Assembly (NCBI GenBank): GCA_003249095.1
Contig: QBMS01000021.1
Location: forward strand, 1 to 43,359
DNA length: 43,359 nt
Direction of reading: 5' to 3'
DNA from: Snowella sp.
GTDB lineage: Bacteria; Cyanobacteriota; Cyanobacteriia; Cyanobacteriales; Microcystaceae
Below, piece by piece: positions 1 to 8,533 of this stretch. A program made the translations under genes and the position numbers. How positions within the stretch are numbered: the stretch's first letter is position 1; every line of letters starts with the position of its first letter. Under the pieces are notes generated by a model, which was not told where the DNA came from, made no database searches, and saw only the letters and a list, made by a program, of their open reading frames with translations.

Positions 1-209
1 GTATTATACGTTTCTGAATATAGTGACTCACATTTTTGACAGATAAATATTTTTCTCTCTCCATTATTTTTCGTTTTGTAATGAGAATGAATTTTCACTT
101 CCTCGCTGTGACAATGAGGACAGTCTCGTTTAAATAATTCTTTTTCTTTCCCATTGCAAAATATAGAATCATTAAACTCTTGGATTGGCTTTATCTTTTG
201 GATTGACAT
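1..209 (-). CDS. Transposase, N-terminal fragment (runs off left edge)
   Basis: I translated this by hand from the minus strand. An ATG at 209-207 opens a frame of 69 codons that is still open at the window edge. The start is well supported: AGGAGAGAGAG sits just upstream on the minus strand. The visible protein has a zinc-ribbon pattern, CPHC at about residues 30-33 and CQKC at about 57-60, separated by a basic, polar stretch (HYKTKNNGERK). That layout is typical of the N-terminal DNA-binding part of IS1-like transposases (InsA-type ribbon). The catalytic domain would lie outside the window, so the family and intactness cannot be judged. The terminal inverted repeat should fall between 210 and about 300, but I cannot define it from one end. 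Confidence 0.6.
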   Translation of the reverse strand, partial: MSIQKIKPIQEFNDSIFCNGKEKELFKRDCPHCHSEEVKIHSHYKTKNNGERKIFICQKCESLYSETYN

Positions 210-435
210 ACTCTCTCTCCTTTTTTTACCGATTTATTTATAGTATTATTACCCTTAACACCCCTGTAAAGTTATAACCATTACTTCCAAGCTTATATTT
301 GCTTCTTTGTTTCTCTAATCCTTTGCCCAGTAATCCTTTCTGCCTTTAATCAGGCTGAACCATTGCCAAATTTCTACCAACTCAATCAATTCTTCGGAAT
401 GATCAAAAATCTAGCAGGATAAAAAGAGGAATTTC

Positions 436-1446
436 ATGACACTTATTTTCGAGGTCAATTTAGATGAGCGATTACAAATTGACAATTTTCTCCAGACCCA
501 TCCTCTCAGTTATACCAATCATGGTAGTGATGTTATTGCTGGATTAAGACAAGTCCAAAAATCCCTTCCTCCCCACTATTTTTATGATGATTTAGGATCG
601 GATTTATTTGAAAAAATTTGCACTTTACCTGAATATTATCCCACTCGAACAGAAGCAGCGATTTTAAAGGATAATTCCCCAGAAATTGCGACTATTACAG
701 GAGCCTGTGACTTAATTGAATTGGGAAGTGGTAGCTCCACTAAAACCCGTTTTTTATTAGATGCCTATCAGCAATTAAATTATCCTATTCATTATATTCC
801 CATTGATGTGAGTACAGGAATTTTAGAAACAACGGCTCAGGAATTGTTAAAGGATTATGCAAGATTGACCATTCATGGATTAGTCAGCACCTATCAGTTA
901 GCCCTAGAAGATTTACCTCCTGCCCAATTTGCCAGTCGATTGGTCGCTTTTCTGGGGAGTACTCTCGGTAATTTTAGTCCCCAGGAATGCGATCATTTTT
1001 TTGAGCAAGTTACTGCCGCCTTAAATCAAGGAGATTATTTTTTATTGGGAATTGATTTACAAAAAGATAATCAAATTCTGGAAGCGGCCTATAATGATAA
1101 TCAAGGGATTACGGCTCAATTTAATCTCAATATTTTAGAGCATTTAAACTGGCGATTTGACGGAAATTTTAATCTATCCGAATTTCAGCACAGGTCTTTT
1201 TATAATCAGGAAAAATCCCAAATTGAAATGCACCTGGTTAGCCAAAAAGAGCAGGTAGTCAGTCTTAAAACGTTGAATTTAAAAATAAATTTTGCCAAAG
1301 GAGAAACTCTGTTAACTGAAATTTCTCGTAAATTTAACTTGAAACAAATGGAAGAATATTTAGCAAATCAAGGATTAAAAACGGTACAAAGTTGGACAGA
1401 TTCCCAAGGGTGGTTTGGTCTAATTTTATGTCAATATCAAGCTTAA
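436..1446 (+). CDS. egtD: L-histidine N-alpha-methyltransferase (EgtD family)
   Basis: EgtD uses three S-adenosylmethionine molecules to make hercynine (trimethyl-histidine), the first step of ergothioneine synthesis in the cytosol. The 336-aa length fits the family. Family hallmarks are visible: PPHYFYDDLGSDLFEKI near residues 45-61, the LPEYYPTRTE segment near 64-73, and the SAM-binding loop LIELGSGSSTKT at 93-104, followed by FLGSTLGNF near 172-180. The start is supported by AGAGGA about 6 nt before the ATG. The acyltransferase gene follows after 36 nt on the same strand, so the two may be co-transcribed. No EgtB-type sulfoxide synthase, the usual partner, is present in the window. The family call is secure; the ergothioneine role is inferred from it. 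Confidence 0.88.
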   Translation: MTLIFEVNLDERLQIDNFLQTHPLSYTNHGSDVIAGLRQVQKSLPPHYFYDDLGSDLFEKICTLPEYYPTRTEAAILKDNSPEIATITGACDLIELGSGSSTKTRFLLDAYQQLNYPIHYIPIDVSTGILETTAQELLKDYARLTIHGLVSTYQLALEDLPPAQFASRLVAFLGSTLGNFSPQECDHFFEQVTAALNQGDYFLLGIDLQKDNQILEAAYNDNQGITAQFNLNILEHLNWRFDGNFNLSEFQHRSFYNQEKSQIEMHLVSQKEQVVSLKTLNLKINFAKGETLLTEISRKFNLKQMEEYLANQGLKTVQSWTDSQGWFGLILCQYQA

Positions 1447-1482
1447 AATGAATAAATTTTTAGCGATTAATTATCAAATATC

Positions 1483-2895
1483 ATGAATAATGATTCAATT
1501 CGCGCCCAGCCCCCCCTCGATTTTATTCCTCCTGTTTACAATGCTTTCGTGCTGAAGGGATGTCAGTTCATTTTACCGCTCTGGTTGCGATCGCAGACTC
1601 CCCTGGCGAAAATAGAAGCAGAAAATTTATCTATTTTGGCAGAATATTACCAAAAATTTCAACAAAAAAAAGTGAGATTTTTATTAGCTTTTCGTCATCC
1701 TAGTGTCAATGATCCCTACTGTATGGGTTATCTACTGTGGCAATTATTGCCTAAATTTATCAAACAAGAAAATATTCAACTCCAGCAACCGATTCATGCC
1801 CATTTTATGTATGACCGAGGCATTCCTCTATGGGCAGGAAAAGCCGTGAGTTGGCTCTATTCCCATTTGGGGGGAACGTCAATTCAACGGGGAAAACTCG
1901 ATCTTCCTGGACTGCGATCGGCACGGGAATTATTCACTAATGCGTCTTTTCCGATCGCCGCCGCGCCTGAAGGGGCAACGAATGGCCATAACGAAATTAT
2001 TAGTCCCTTGGAACCTGGGATTGCTCAATTGAGTTTTTGGTGTGCGGAAGATTTACAAAAAAGCGATCGCACGGAAGAAGTGTTTATTATTCCTGTTGGG
2101 ATTCAATATTTTTATATCACACCCCCCTGGGCAAAAATTGCCGATTTATTAACGCAATTAGAAAAAGATTGTGGGATTGAAACTCAATTTTCTACTGAGA
2201 ATAATCAATTAGAGGAACAAAAATTGTATGAGCGTTTATTTAATTTAGGCGAAGAAATTTTAGGAATTATGGAGAATTTCTATCGGGAATCCTATTACCA
2301 AAATTTGCCTGATTTAGATACCCTAAAAGCCACTTTTGATGATAACTCAGATACCCTTCAACAATTACCCAATGCACTCTTTTCCTTACGATTACAAAAT
2401 TTACTCAATGTCGCCCTAGAAGTGGCAGAACAATATTTTCATATTCCTAATAAGGGAACCGTTGTCGATCGCTGTCGTCGGGTGGAACAAGCGGGTTGGG
2501 ATTGCATCTATCGGGAAGAATTCAAGCCTGATAAGAATCTGAGTCCCCTGAAGCGGGCTTTGGCCGATCGCGTGGCGGAAGAAGCGGATTTGCGGATGTG
2601 GCACATGAGAATGGTAGAAAGCTTTGTGGCGGTGACGGGGTATTATGTCCGAGAAAAGCCGACGGTAGAACGTTTTGCCGACACCATACTTCTGATGTGG
2701 GATTTGGTGGCTCGCATTAAGGGGGGAACGTCCTTTTCTCGCCCCCGATTAGGTCAACAACGCGCCCAAATGACCATTGGAGAACCGATTTCTGTCACGG
2801 CGCGATCGCCTGAATATAAAGCAAATCGTCGTCAAGCGGTGGCCAATCTGACCCAAGAATTACAACATAGTCTGGAAAAAATGATTATTCATTAG
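1483..2895 (+). CDS. 1-acyl-sn-glycerol-3-phosphate acyltransferase family protein (PlsC domain)
   Basis: A probable membrane-associated acyltransferase that would move a fatty acyl group onto a lysophospholipid or related acceptor. Its catalytic motif is HPSVND at residues 72-77, which fits the HX4D signature. GGTSIQRGK (130-138) and APEGATNGHNE (161-171) match the glycerol-binding and PEG motifs of PlsC-like enzymes. At 470 aa it is about twice the size of a minimal PlsC. The C-terminal half (about 215-470) is helical and charged and carries no domain I recognise; similar long forms occur in cyanobacteria. It lies 36 nt after egtD. The real acceptor, whether phospholipid, glycolipid or other, cannot be told from the sequence. 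Confidence 0.8.
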   Translation: MNNDSIRAQPPLDFIPPVYNAFVLKGCQFILPLWLRSQTPLAKIEAENLSILAEYYQKFQQKKVRFLLAFRHPSVNDPYCMGYLLWQLLPKFIKQENIQLQQPIHAHFMYDRGIPLWAGKAVSWLYSHLGGTSIQRGKLDLPGLRSARELFTNASFPIAAAPEGATNGHNEIISPLEPGIAQLSFWCAEDLQKSDRTEEVFIIPVGIQYFYITPPWAKIADLLTQLEKDCGIETQFSTENNQLEEQKLYERLFNLGEEILGIMENFYRESYYQNLPDLDTLKATFDDNSDTLQQLPNALFSLRLQNLLNVALEVAEQYFHIPNKGTVVDRCRRVEQAGWDCIYREEFKPDKNLSPLKRALADRVAEEADLRMWHMRMVESFVAVTGYYVREKPTVERFADTILLMWDLVARIKGGTSFSRPRLGQQRAQMTIGEPISVTARSPEYKANRRQAVANLTQELQHSLEKMIIH

Positions 2896-3023
2896 GAATT
2901 TCTCAGAATTTTTCAAAAAAACATAAAGACAAGAATTTACAAAATACACATCAGCATCAGAAATTCTTATTAAGTTGTGAAATAATAGATGCCCTAGAGC
3001 TGACCCTCTCACCATTCTGTCTG

Positions 3024-4190
3024 TTAACCAATTGCAGAAAATTGATCAATGACCTGATCGTTTCCTTGAGTTGCCCAGGTTGCAAAATGTCGAGCTAGGG
3101 GCGGGGCGTAGGCGAGGGGGCTAGTAAATCCCGAAAAGAGGTGAATACCTCCAAGATTTTCGATTTTACCGACTAAAGGGCGACTAGGATCACTAAAAGC
3201 CACTAGGCAATGATGGCAAGTTCCAGGCACATTAGCCAATTGAGGTAATATTTTGGCAATTTGGGAACGAATTTCGGTTTCACTTTGGGTTAAGTCAGGA
3301 ATCATACTTGCATCGGTGATAATCTGGCTGACTTGCCCAAGATAAAAATTACCATCTAAAAACTGAATCGCGCCTGGTTCGGTGATTGCCGCCATGACGT
3401 TAGAGTTGGGGAGCGTCCCATCGGATTCTTTTTCGGGTTGTCTGGCCTGGGCTTCGATTTCTAAGCGTTGCAACACGGCGGGCATTACCAGCGATCGCAG
3501 ACGAATATTGAGGGGCGGTGTCTTGATGACCTGGGCATGACTGAAATACAAAGGAATCGAAATATTGTTAGTCTCTAGGAAAGAACGGCTGAACGCGCCT
3601 GCACAAATCACCGTATTTTCCGATTGATAAGTATTTTTAGCCGTAATAACCCCAATAATTCGCTCATTTTGACGCAATAAATTGAGAACAGGTTCAATGG
3701 CGATCGTTCCCCCCAATCGTAAAAATGCCTGTAGATAGGCCCTGGTCGTTTTTTGGGCATGAATATGACCGTGAGCCACCGTTAAAACCCCTGCAATTTC
3801 ATTACAGTTGAGTAGCGGTTCTAGTTCAATAGCCTTTTCAACGGTTAAATAATCGGGGGGATTAAGGCAATTAGCATAATTTTGACGGATAGTTTCAGGA
3901 TCACGATCCTGGGGAATCGTTAAGACTAAATTCAGTTCTCGATATTCCGTTTCTCCGTCCAATTCCTGGGAAAGATTACCAAGAATGTGTTTAGACTCCT
4001 GACAAAGTTGGCGAGTTAAGGGCGTACTACCTGACCAATAGGCAACCCCACCGTAGCTATAGTAAGTTGCACTGTGCGGATTTTTTTCCTTTTCTAATAA
4101 GAGAACGTGTAATCCCTGTTTTGCTAATTCATAGGCCAGGGCTGCCCCCGTAATGCCGGCCCCGACCACAATCCAATCATAGGTTTTCAT
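3024..4190 (-). CDS. FAD-dependent amino-acid oxidase/dehydrogenase-like protein (DAO family)
   Basis: A soluble flavoprotein of 388 aa. The N-terminus has the Rossmann dinucleotide motif GAGITG at residues 11-16, within a strand-turn-helix that ends in LLLEKE. The rest fits the DAO fold (glycine oxidase, sarcosine oxidase and D-amino-acid dehydrogenase relatives), including the second FAD-contacting strand (NTVICAGAFSRSFL) and the C-terminal LVAFSDPSRPLVGKIENLGGI segment. These enzymes oxidise a primary or secondary amine to an imine and reduce FAD. The substrate cannot be read from the sequence. The gene converges on the acyltransferase gene and lies about 65 nt 3' of topA on the same strand. 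Confidence 0.75.
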   Translation of the reverse strand: MKTYDWIVVGAGITGAALAYELAKQGLHVLLLEKEKNPHSATYYSYGGVAYWSGSTPLTRQLCQESKHILGNLSQELDGETEYRELNLVLTIPQDRDPETIRQNYANCLNPPDYLTVEKAIELEPLLNCNEIAGVLTVAHGHIHAQKTTRAYLQAFLRLGGTIAIEPVLNLLRQNERIIGVITAKNTYQSENTVICAGAFSRSFLETNNISIPLYFSHAQVIKTPPLNIRLRSLVMPAVLQRLEIEAQARQPEKESDGTLPNSNVMAAITEPGAIQFLDGNFYLGQVSQIITDASMIPDLTQSETEIRSQIAKILPQLANVPGTCHHCLVAFSDPSRPLVGKIENLGGIHLFSGFTSPLAYAPPLARHFATWATQGNDQVIDQFSAIG

Positions 4191-4255
4191 GGTGATTAAC
4201 TGGATGAATAGGTTTGAAAAGATAAAATTCTACCCATAAAATAACAACGTGTTGA

Positions 4256-6958
4256 TTAACTTTCAGGGGTTTTAGTTGATGCTTTTCGTGTAGTCGTTGT
4301 CTTTTTAGCAGTTGTTGATTTGGTGGCTGTTTTTTTTGCCGCCGTTGATTTTGTCGCCGTCGTTTTCTTGGCTGCCGTTTTGGTTTCGGTTGCCACTTTT
4401 TTACGGGTTGTTTTTTTGGTTCCCTCTTTATCCGCCAACAACGCGATCGCCTTTTCCAGGGTTAAAGTCTCCACCGTTTCCCCTTCAGGAAGACTGGCAT
4501 TAATTTTGCCATGCTTGACGTAGGGGCCATAGGGGCCATCCAGAATATGAACAGGCTCTTGATCCGTCGGATGCGCTCCCAATTCCTTTAAGGGAGCCTT
4601 CTTGCCCCTGCCTTTGCCCCGCTTGGGTTCTGCTAAAAGTTCTAAGGCCCGTTCTAGAGAAATCGTTAGCACATTATCCTCTGCCTTGAGAGAGCGATAA
4701 TCCTTACCCTCCTTACCCTGGTCATGGACGACATAGGGGCCAAAACGTCCCAAATTCGTCTGAATCCGCGCTCCTGTTTCTGGATGGTTTCCTAAAGTGC
4801 GAGGAAGAGACAGCAGCCCTACGGCAATATCGAGAGTAAGATCCTCTGGCTTCATCCCCTTGGGCAAAGAAGACCGTTTGGGTTTTTTATTGTCATCACT
4901 GACTTCCCCTAACTGGACATAGGGGCCATAGGTTCCCACTAGCACATAAATCGGCTCTCCTGTGTCAGGATGAATTCCCACCTTTTCAGGGCCTTCTATT
5001 TTTTGCTTCAGGAGCATTAAAACCTGATCAGGACTGAGATCAGAGGGAGTAAGATCGGCGGGAATAGAAGCCGTCACCACCTCTTCACCTTGAGGAATTT
5101 CGATATAGGGGCCAAACTTGCCAATTTTTACCTTGGCGGCTAAATTTTCGAGAATAATTGCCTTCGCTGAACTGGGATCAATCTGGCTCTCTCGAACTTT
5201 AACCTGATTTTCTAAACCCGTTTCCCCTAAGAAAAAACTCCGTAAATACGGAAGCCATTGGGTTTCTCCCGTCGCAATTTCATCGAGGGTTTGTTCCATC
5301 CGCGAGGTAAAGCCCGTATCGACTAAATCGGGAAAATGTTCTTCCAACAGACTCACAACGGCAAAGGCAGTAAACGTAGGAACCAAGGCCTTAGCTCGCA
5401 TTTGGGCATAACCCCGATCCATAATCGTGCCGATGATACTGGCGTAGGTACTAGGGCGGCCCACTCCTTCACTTTCCAAGGTTTTCACTAAAGACGCTTC
5501 AGTATAACGGGCGGGAGGTTGGGTTTCATGGCCCAGGACATCGAGTTGTTGACAGGTGGGTTTGTCGCCAATTTTGAGGGGCGGTAAGATTATTTCCTGA
5601 TTGTCGATCGCCGCGTCGGGATCATCGGAACCTTCCACATAGGCCCGAAAGAACCCAGGAAAATCAATGCGTTTACCCGCCGCTCGAAATTCCGCATCTT
5701 CCACTTTGACGATGACCGCCAGTTGGGTTAGTCGAGCATCGGCCATTTGGCAAGCAACGGTTCGCTTCCAGATGAGGTCATAGAGGGCTAATTCCTGCCC
5801 CGATAGGCCTGTTTGATTGGGGATACGAAATTCACTCCCCGCAGGGCGAATGGCTTCGTGGGCTTCCTGGGCTCCTTTACTTTTGGTGGTAAATTGTCGC
5901 TCCTGGGGACTCAAATATTCCGCACCATACATCTGTTGGACGCAACTGCGGGCCGCCGTAATGGCCTGTTCGGAAAGATGTACCGAATCCGTCCGCATAT
6001 AGGTGATATAGCCCTCTTCGTAGAGTTTTTGGGCAGTTCGCATCGTATCCCGCGCCGAAGTTCCTAATTTACGGTTAGCTTCCTGTTGGAGAGTCGAAGT
6101 CGTAAAGGGAGGAGACGGTTTACGAGTCGTTGGTTTTTCTTCGGTATTACTAACTTGCCAAGGTTTTCCCGATAAACGCTCTTTTAAGGCGATCGCATCG
6201 GCTTCATTCAAAAGAACAACATTTTTTCCCTGAATCAGTTTTCCCGTACTCGGATCAAAATCACTACCATTGGCGATCTTTTTACCGCCCAGACTGATTA
6301 ACTTCACTTCAAAGGGACTTTTTTCTGCCAGGAGCAACGCCTTGAGATCCCAATAACCTGCTTCCTTAAAGGCTCGCCGCTCCCGTTCCCGCTTAACCAG
6401 AAGACGAACCGCCACCGATTGCACCCGCCCCGCCGACAATCCAAACGCAATCTTTTTCCAGAGTAAGGGAGAAAGGGTATAACCCACCAATCGGTCTAAA
6501 ATGCGCCGAGTTTCCTGAGCATGGACTAAATTTTCATCAATCACACGGCAATTGGTCAGGGCTTTTTGGATCGCTTCCTGGGTAATTTCATGGAAAACCA
6601 TCCGTTTAATCGGCACCTTGGGCTTCAGTAGCTGGGACAAATGCCAACTAATACTTTCTCCTTCTCGGTCTTCGTCCGTTGCCAGAATCACTTCATCGGC
6701 ATCCTTGAGCGCGGCTTGTAATTCCTTAACGACTTTCTTTTTCGTCTTGGGAATAACGTAAAGGGGGTCAAAATCATTTTCAACATCAACACCCAGATTC
6801 GCCCATTTTTTGTCTTTATGACTCGCTGGAACCTCCTCCGCCGTTGCGGGCAAATCCCGTACATGGCCCATAGAAGCTTCTACCCGATAACTACTTGGCA
6901 AATAATTACGGATGGTGCGAGCTTTGGTGGGAGATTCAACAATGACAAGAATGGACAT
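4256..6958 (-). CDS. topA: DNA topoisomerase I (type IA)
   Basis: TopA relaxes negative supercoils by nicking one strand through a 5'-phosphotyrosine. I start it at the ATG at 6958, which gives [13 protein letters not shown], the normal TopA beginning, and 900 aa; the open frame extends 38 codons further upstream but without TopA-like sequence. The Toprim domain has VESPTKA near residue 8 and DEDREGE near 95-101 (acidic triad). The catalytic tyrosine is in YITYMRTDS at about residue 320. The C-terminal third contains four copies of a GPYV-type repeat ([36 protein letters not shown]) and no CxxC zinc fingers, as expected for cyanobacteria. It ends in a Lys/Thr/Ala-rich tail of about 55 residues that probably adds non-specific DNA binding. 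Confidence 0.95.
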   Translation of the reverse strand: MSILVIVESPTKARTIRNYLPSSYRVEASMGHVRDLPATAEEVPASHKDKKWANLGVDVENDFDPLYVIPKTKKKVVKELQAALKDADEVILATDEDREGESISWHLSQLLKPKVPIKRMVFHEITQEAIQKALTNCRVIDENLVHAQETRRILDRLVGYTLSPLLWKKIAFGLSAGRVQSVAVRLLVKRERERRAFKEAGYWDLKALLLAEKSPFEVKLISLGGKKIANGSDFDPSTGKLIQGKNVVLLNEADAIALKERLSGKPWQVSNTEEKPTTRKPSPPFTTSTLQQEANRKLGTSARDTMRTAQKLYEEGYITYMRTDSVHLSEQAITAARSCVQQMYGAEYLSPQERQFTTKSKGAQEAHEAIRPAGSEFRIPNQTGLSGQELALYDLIWKRTVACQMADARLTQLAVIVKVEDAEFRAAGKRIDFPGFFRAYVEGSDDPDAAIDNQEIILPPLKIGDKPTCQQLDVLGHETQPPARYTEASLVKTLESEGVGRPSTYASIIGTIMDRGYAQMRAKALVPTFTAFAVVSLLEEHFPDLVDTGFTSRMEQTLDEIATGETQWLPYLRSFFLGETGLENQVKVRESQIDPSSAKAIILENLAAKVKIGKFGPYIEIPQGEEVVTASIPADLTPSDLSPDQVLMLLKQKIEGPEKVGIHPDTGEPIYVLVGTYGPYVQLGEVSDDNKKPKRSSLPKGMKPEDLTLDIAVGLLSLPRTLGNHPETGARIQTNLGRFGPYVVHDQGKEGKDYRSLKAEDNVLTISLERALELLAEPKRGKGRGKKAPLKELGAHPTDQEPVHILDGPYGPYVKHGKINASLPEGETVETLTLEKAIALLADKEGTKKTTRKKVATETKTAAKKTTATKSTAAKKTATKSTTAKKTTTTRKASTKTPES

Positions 6959-6988
6959 AGGGATTATAACGATGAGCAATGCTGTGAG

Positions 6989-7016
6989 TCTATAACAGGA
7001 TCTACTTAAATCACAA
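6989..7016 (-). promoter_or_regulatory. Candidate sigma70-type promoter of topA
   Basis: On the minus strand, TTGTGA (7016-7011) is followed after 16 nt by TATAGA (6994-6989), about 30 nt before the chosen topA start. Its position inside the frame's upstream extension supports the 6958 start over the longer one. Pattern match only. Confidence 0.38.
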
Positions 7017-7488
7017 CTAATGTTCCTTAAGCATGGTTTCCGACAGAGGTGCGTTGGGGAAAACGCAATCAACTACTATTTACGATGATAAGGATATAAG
7101 TCATGCTTTTGGCAAGTTTTTTGAGAAGACAGAGGGAAACCATACCTTCTGTAAAAATGCAAGCATTTAAAAAGTAAGGACAATCGCGAACCTCAAAAAT
7201 CCTTAATGAATTGTGATTTTTGCTAATATTTAAGATAATAGGGCGATATTGATAGAAGAAAGGGCTTCTCGATGTTTATCAGCAACGGCTTTAAACGCCT
7301 GACCTTGATCTCATTCAGTGGAATTCGCCATATTTGAGGGGTAAAAATGACAACTACCAAGGTTTAAGCTGATTGAAGTAAGATAAGGGCTGACTCAAGA
7401 TCGTGGCATGATTCAAGGGTAAACCGCGATCGCATTTTTAAATTTTTGACTGATAGCTAAGCTGTTCATTATCTAAAATACATACAGG

Positions 7489-7508
7489 CAAGGGGCTTAA
7501 GCCCCTTG
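7489..7508. repeat. Dispersed palindrome, family A, copy 1
   Basis: Perfect 20-bp palindrome CAAGGGGCTTAAGCCCCTTG. The flanks match copy 3 near 40210: ATACAGG on the left, and TGTTA followed a few bases later by ACTTTCAA on the right. The repeated unit is therefore about 45-60 bp, larger than the palindrome. Confidence 0.85.
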
Positions 7509-7606
7509 TTAAAAGACTTTCAAGAAAACCATAAAGTGTAATAATTAATTGCAACCCAATCGAAATAATTAATAAAAGTAGTAAACAGTAAGAAAAGGAT
7601 ACTTCT

Positions 7607-8503
7607 ATGTCATTAATCGTTAGTGCGATCGCGGCGTTAGTTAGCTGGTTAGTCTTTTTTACCAGTAAATTCCAGGATAACAGTACCAACAATAAACTCA
7701 TTCGTCCCATTGCCCTATTGATTGGTCTCATTAGCACTGCATTGGTCGCAATCCAAGCGTTGGGTCGTTTTGCCGTAGTCATTCCTACGGGGGAAGTTGG
7801 TGTCATTGAAACCCTCGGCAAAGTTTCAGCAACAACCCTGAATCCTGGCATTCATTTCTTAAATCCTTTCACCGAAGTTGTTACCTTTTCTACCCGTATT
7901 CAAGATTTAAAAGAAACCGTTGATTCTACCTCCAAGGAAGGCTTAAATTTTAAAATTGATGTGAGTTTACAATATCGACTCGATCCTCTCAAAGCAGGAG
8001 AGGTTTTTCAAAAAATTGGCGATCCTTCCCAGGAAAAAGAAATCATTACCTCTCGTTTTCGTTCCTTTATTCGACAAATTACAGCCAACTATACCCTTAC
8101 CGAAATTTATGGAGAAAAGCGGTCTCTGATTTCCCAGAGTCTCCAGCAAGCCATGATCACCCAACTAAAACCCCTGGGCTTTATTGTCGAAGAAACGCTG
8201 TTAAGAAATATTGTTTTACCTGAAAATATTCAAGCAGCGATTCAGGAAAAAGTTGCGATGGAACAGGAGACCCAGAAAATTGCGTTAGAAGTCATTAAGG
8301 CTAAAAAAGAATCGGAGCGTAAAATTGTAGAAGCCAGAGGAACGGCGGATGCTCAAAAAATTCTCTCCGAGGGGTTAACCGATAAAATTATTCAACTAAA
8401 GGCGATCGAAGCTACCCAGGAATTAGCAAAATCTCCTAATAGTAAGGTAATTATTTTTGGTGGAGGAAAGGATAAATTGCCCCTGATTCTTTCTGATAAA
8501 TAA
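7607..8503 (+). CDS. Prohibitin-like SPFH/Band 7 membrane protein
   Basis: A 298-aa SPFH-domain protein of the prohibitin type. Hydrophobic segments near residues 2-18 and 33-52 would anchor it. The SPFH core follows from about residue 58 (PTGEVGVIETLGKVS, LNPGIHFLNPF, STRIQDLKETVDSTSKEGL, VSLQYRLDP). A charged alpha-helical region runs from about 210 to 270 (QEKVAMEQETQKIALEV, KKESERKIVEARGTADAQ) and would drive ring or scaffold assembly. In bacteria such proteins form membrane microdomains and often modulate membrane proteases. AAGGA about 8 nt before the ATG supports the start. It is divergent from topA and converges on priA. Confidence 0.85.
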   Translation: MSLIVSAIAALVSWLVFFTSKFQDNSTNNKLIRPIALLIGLISTALVAIQALGRFAVVIPTGEVGVIETLGKVSATTLNPGIHFLNPFTEVVTFSTRIQDLKETVDSTSKEGLNFKIDVSLQYRLDPLKAGEVFQKIGDPSQEKEIITSRFRSFIRQITANYTLTEIYGEKRSLISQSLQQAMITQLKPLGFIVEETLLRNIVLPENIQAAIQEKVAMEQETQKIALEVIKAKKESERKIVEARGTADAQKILSEGLTDKIIQLKAIEATQELAKSPNSKVIIFGGGKDKLPLILSDK

Positions 8504-8533
8504 AGATAAGAGCGATCGCATCCCACGAGAATT

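Larger units (their letters stand above)
6959..7606. other. Intergenic region between divergent topA and the prohibitin-like gene
   Basis: About 650 nt without a convincing gene. It holds the candidate topA promoter near 6989-7016 and the palindrome at 7489-7508. Around 7250-7440 there is sequence of mixed composition with short broken frames that might be a decayed gene or element, but I could not assign it. A 137-codon minus-strand frame entering from 7851 runs across the prohibitin-like gene and the palindrome and is not credible. Confidence 0.5.

Noticed and set aside
4312-4523. Two hydrophobic plus-strand frames opposite the 3' end of topA
   Set aside because: They are the complement of the Lys/Thr/Ala-rich tail; the low complexity explains the open frames.
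7438-7851. 137-codon minus-strand frame
   Set aside because: It crosses the start of the prohibitin-like gene and the family A palindrome, has no family resemblance and no ribosome site.
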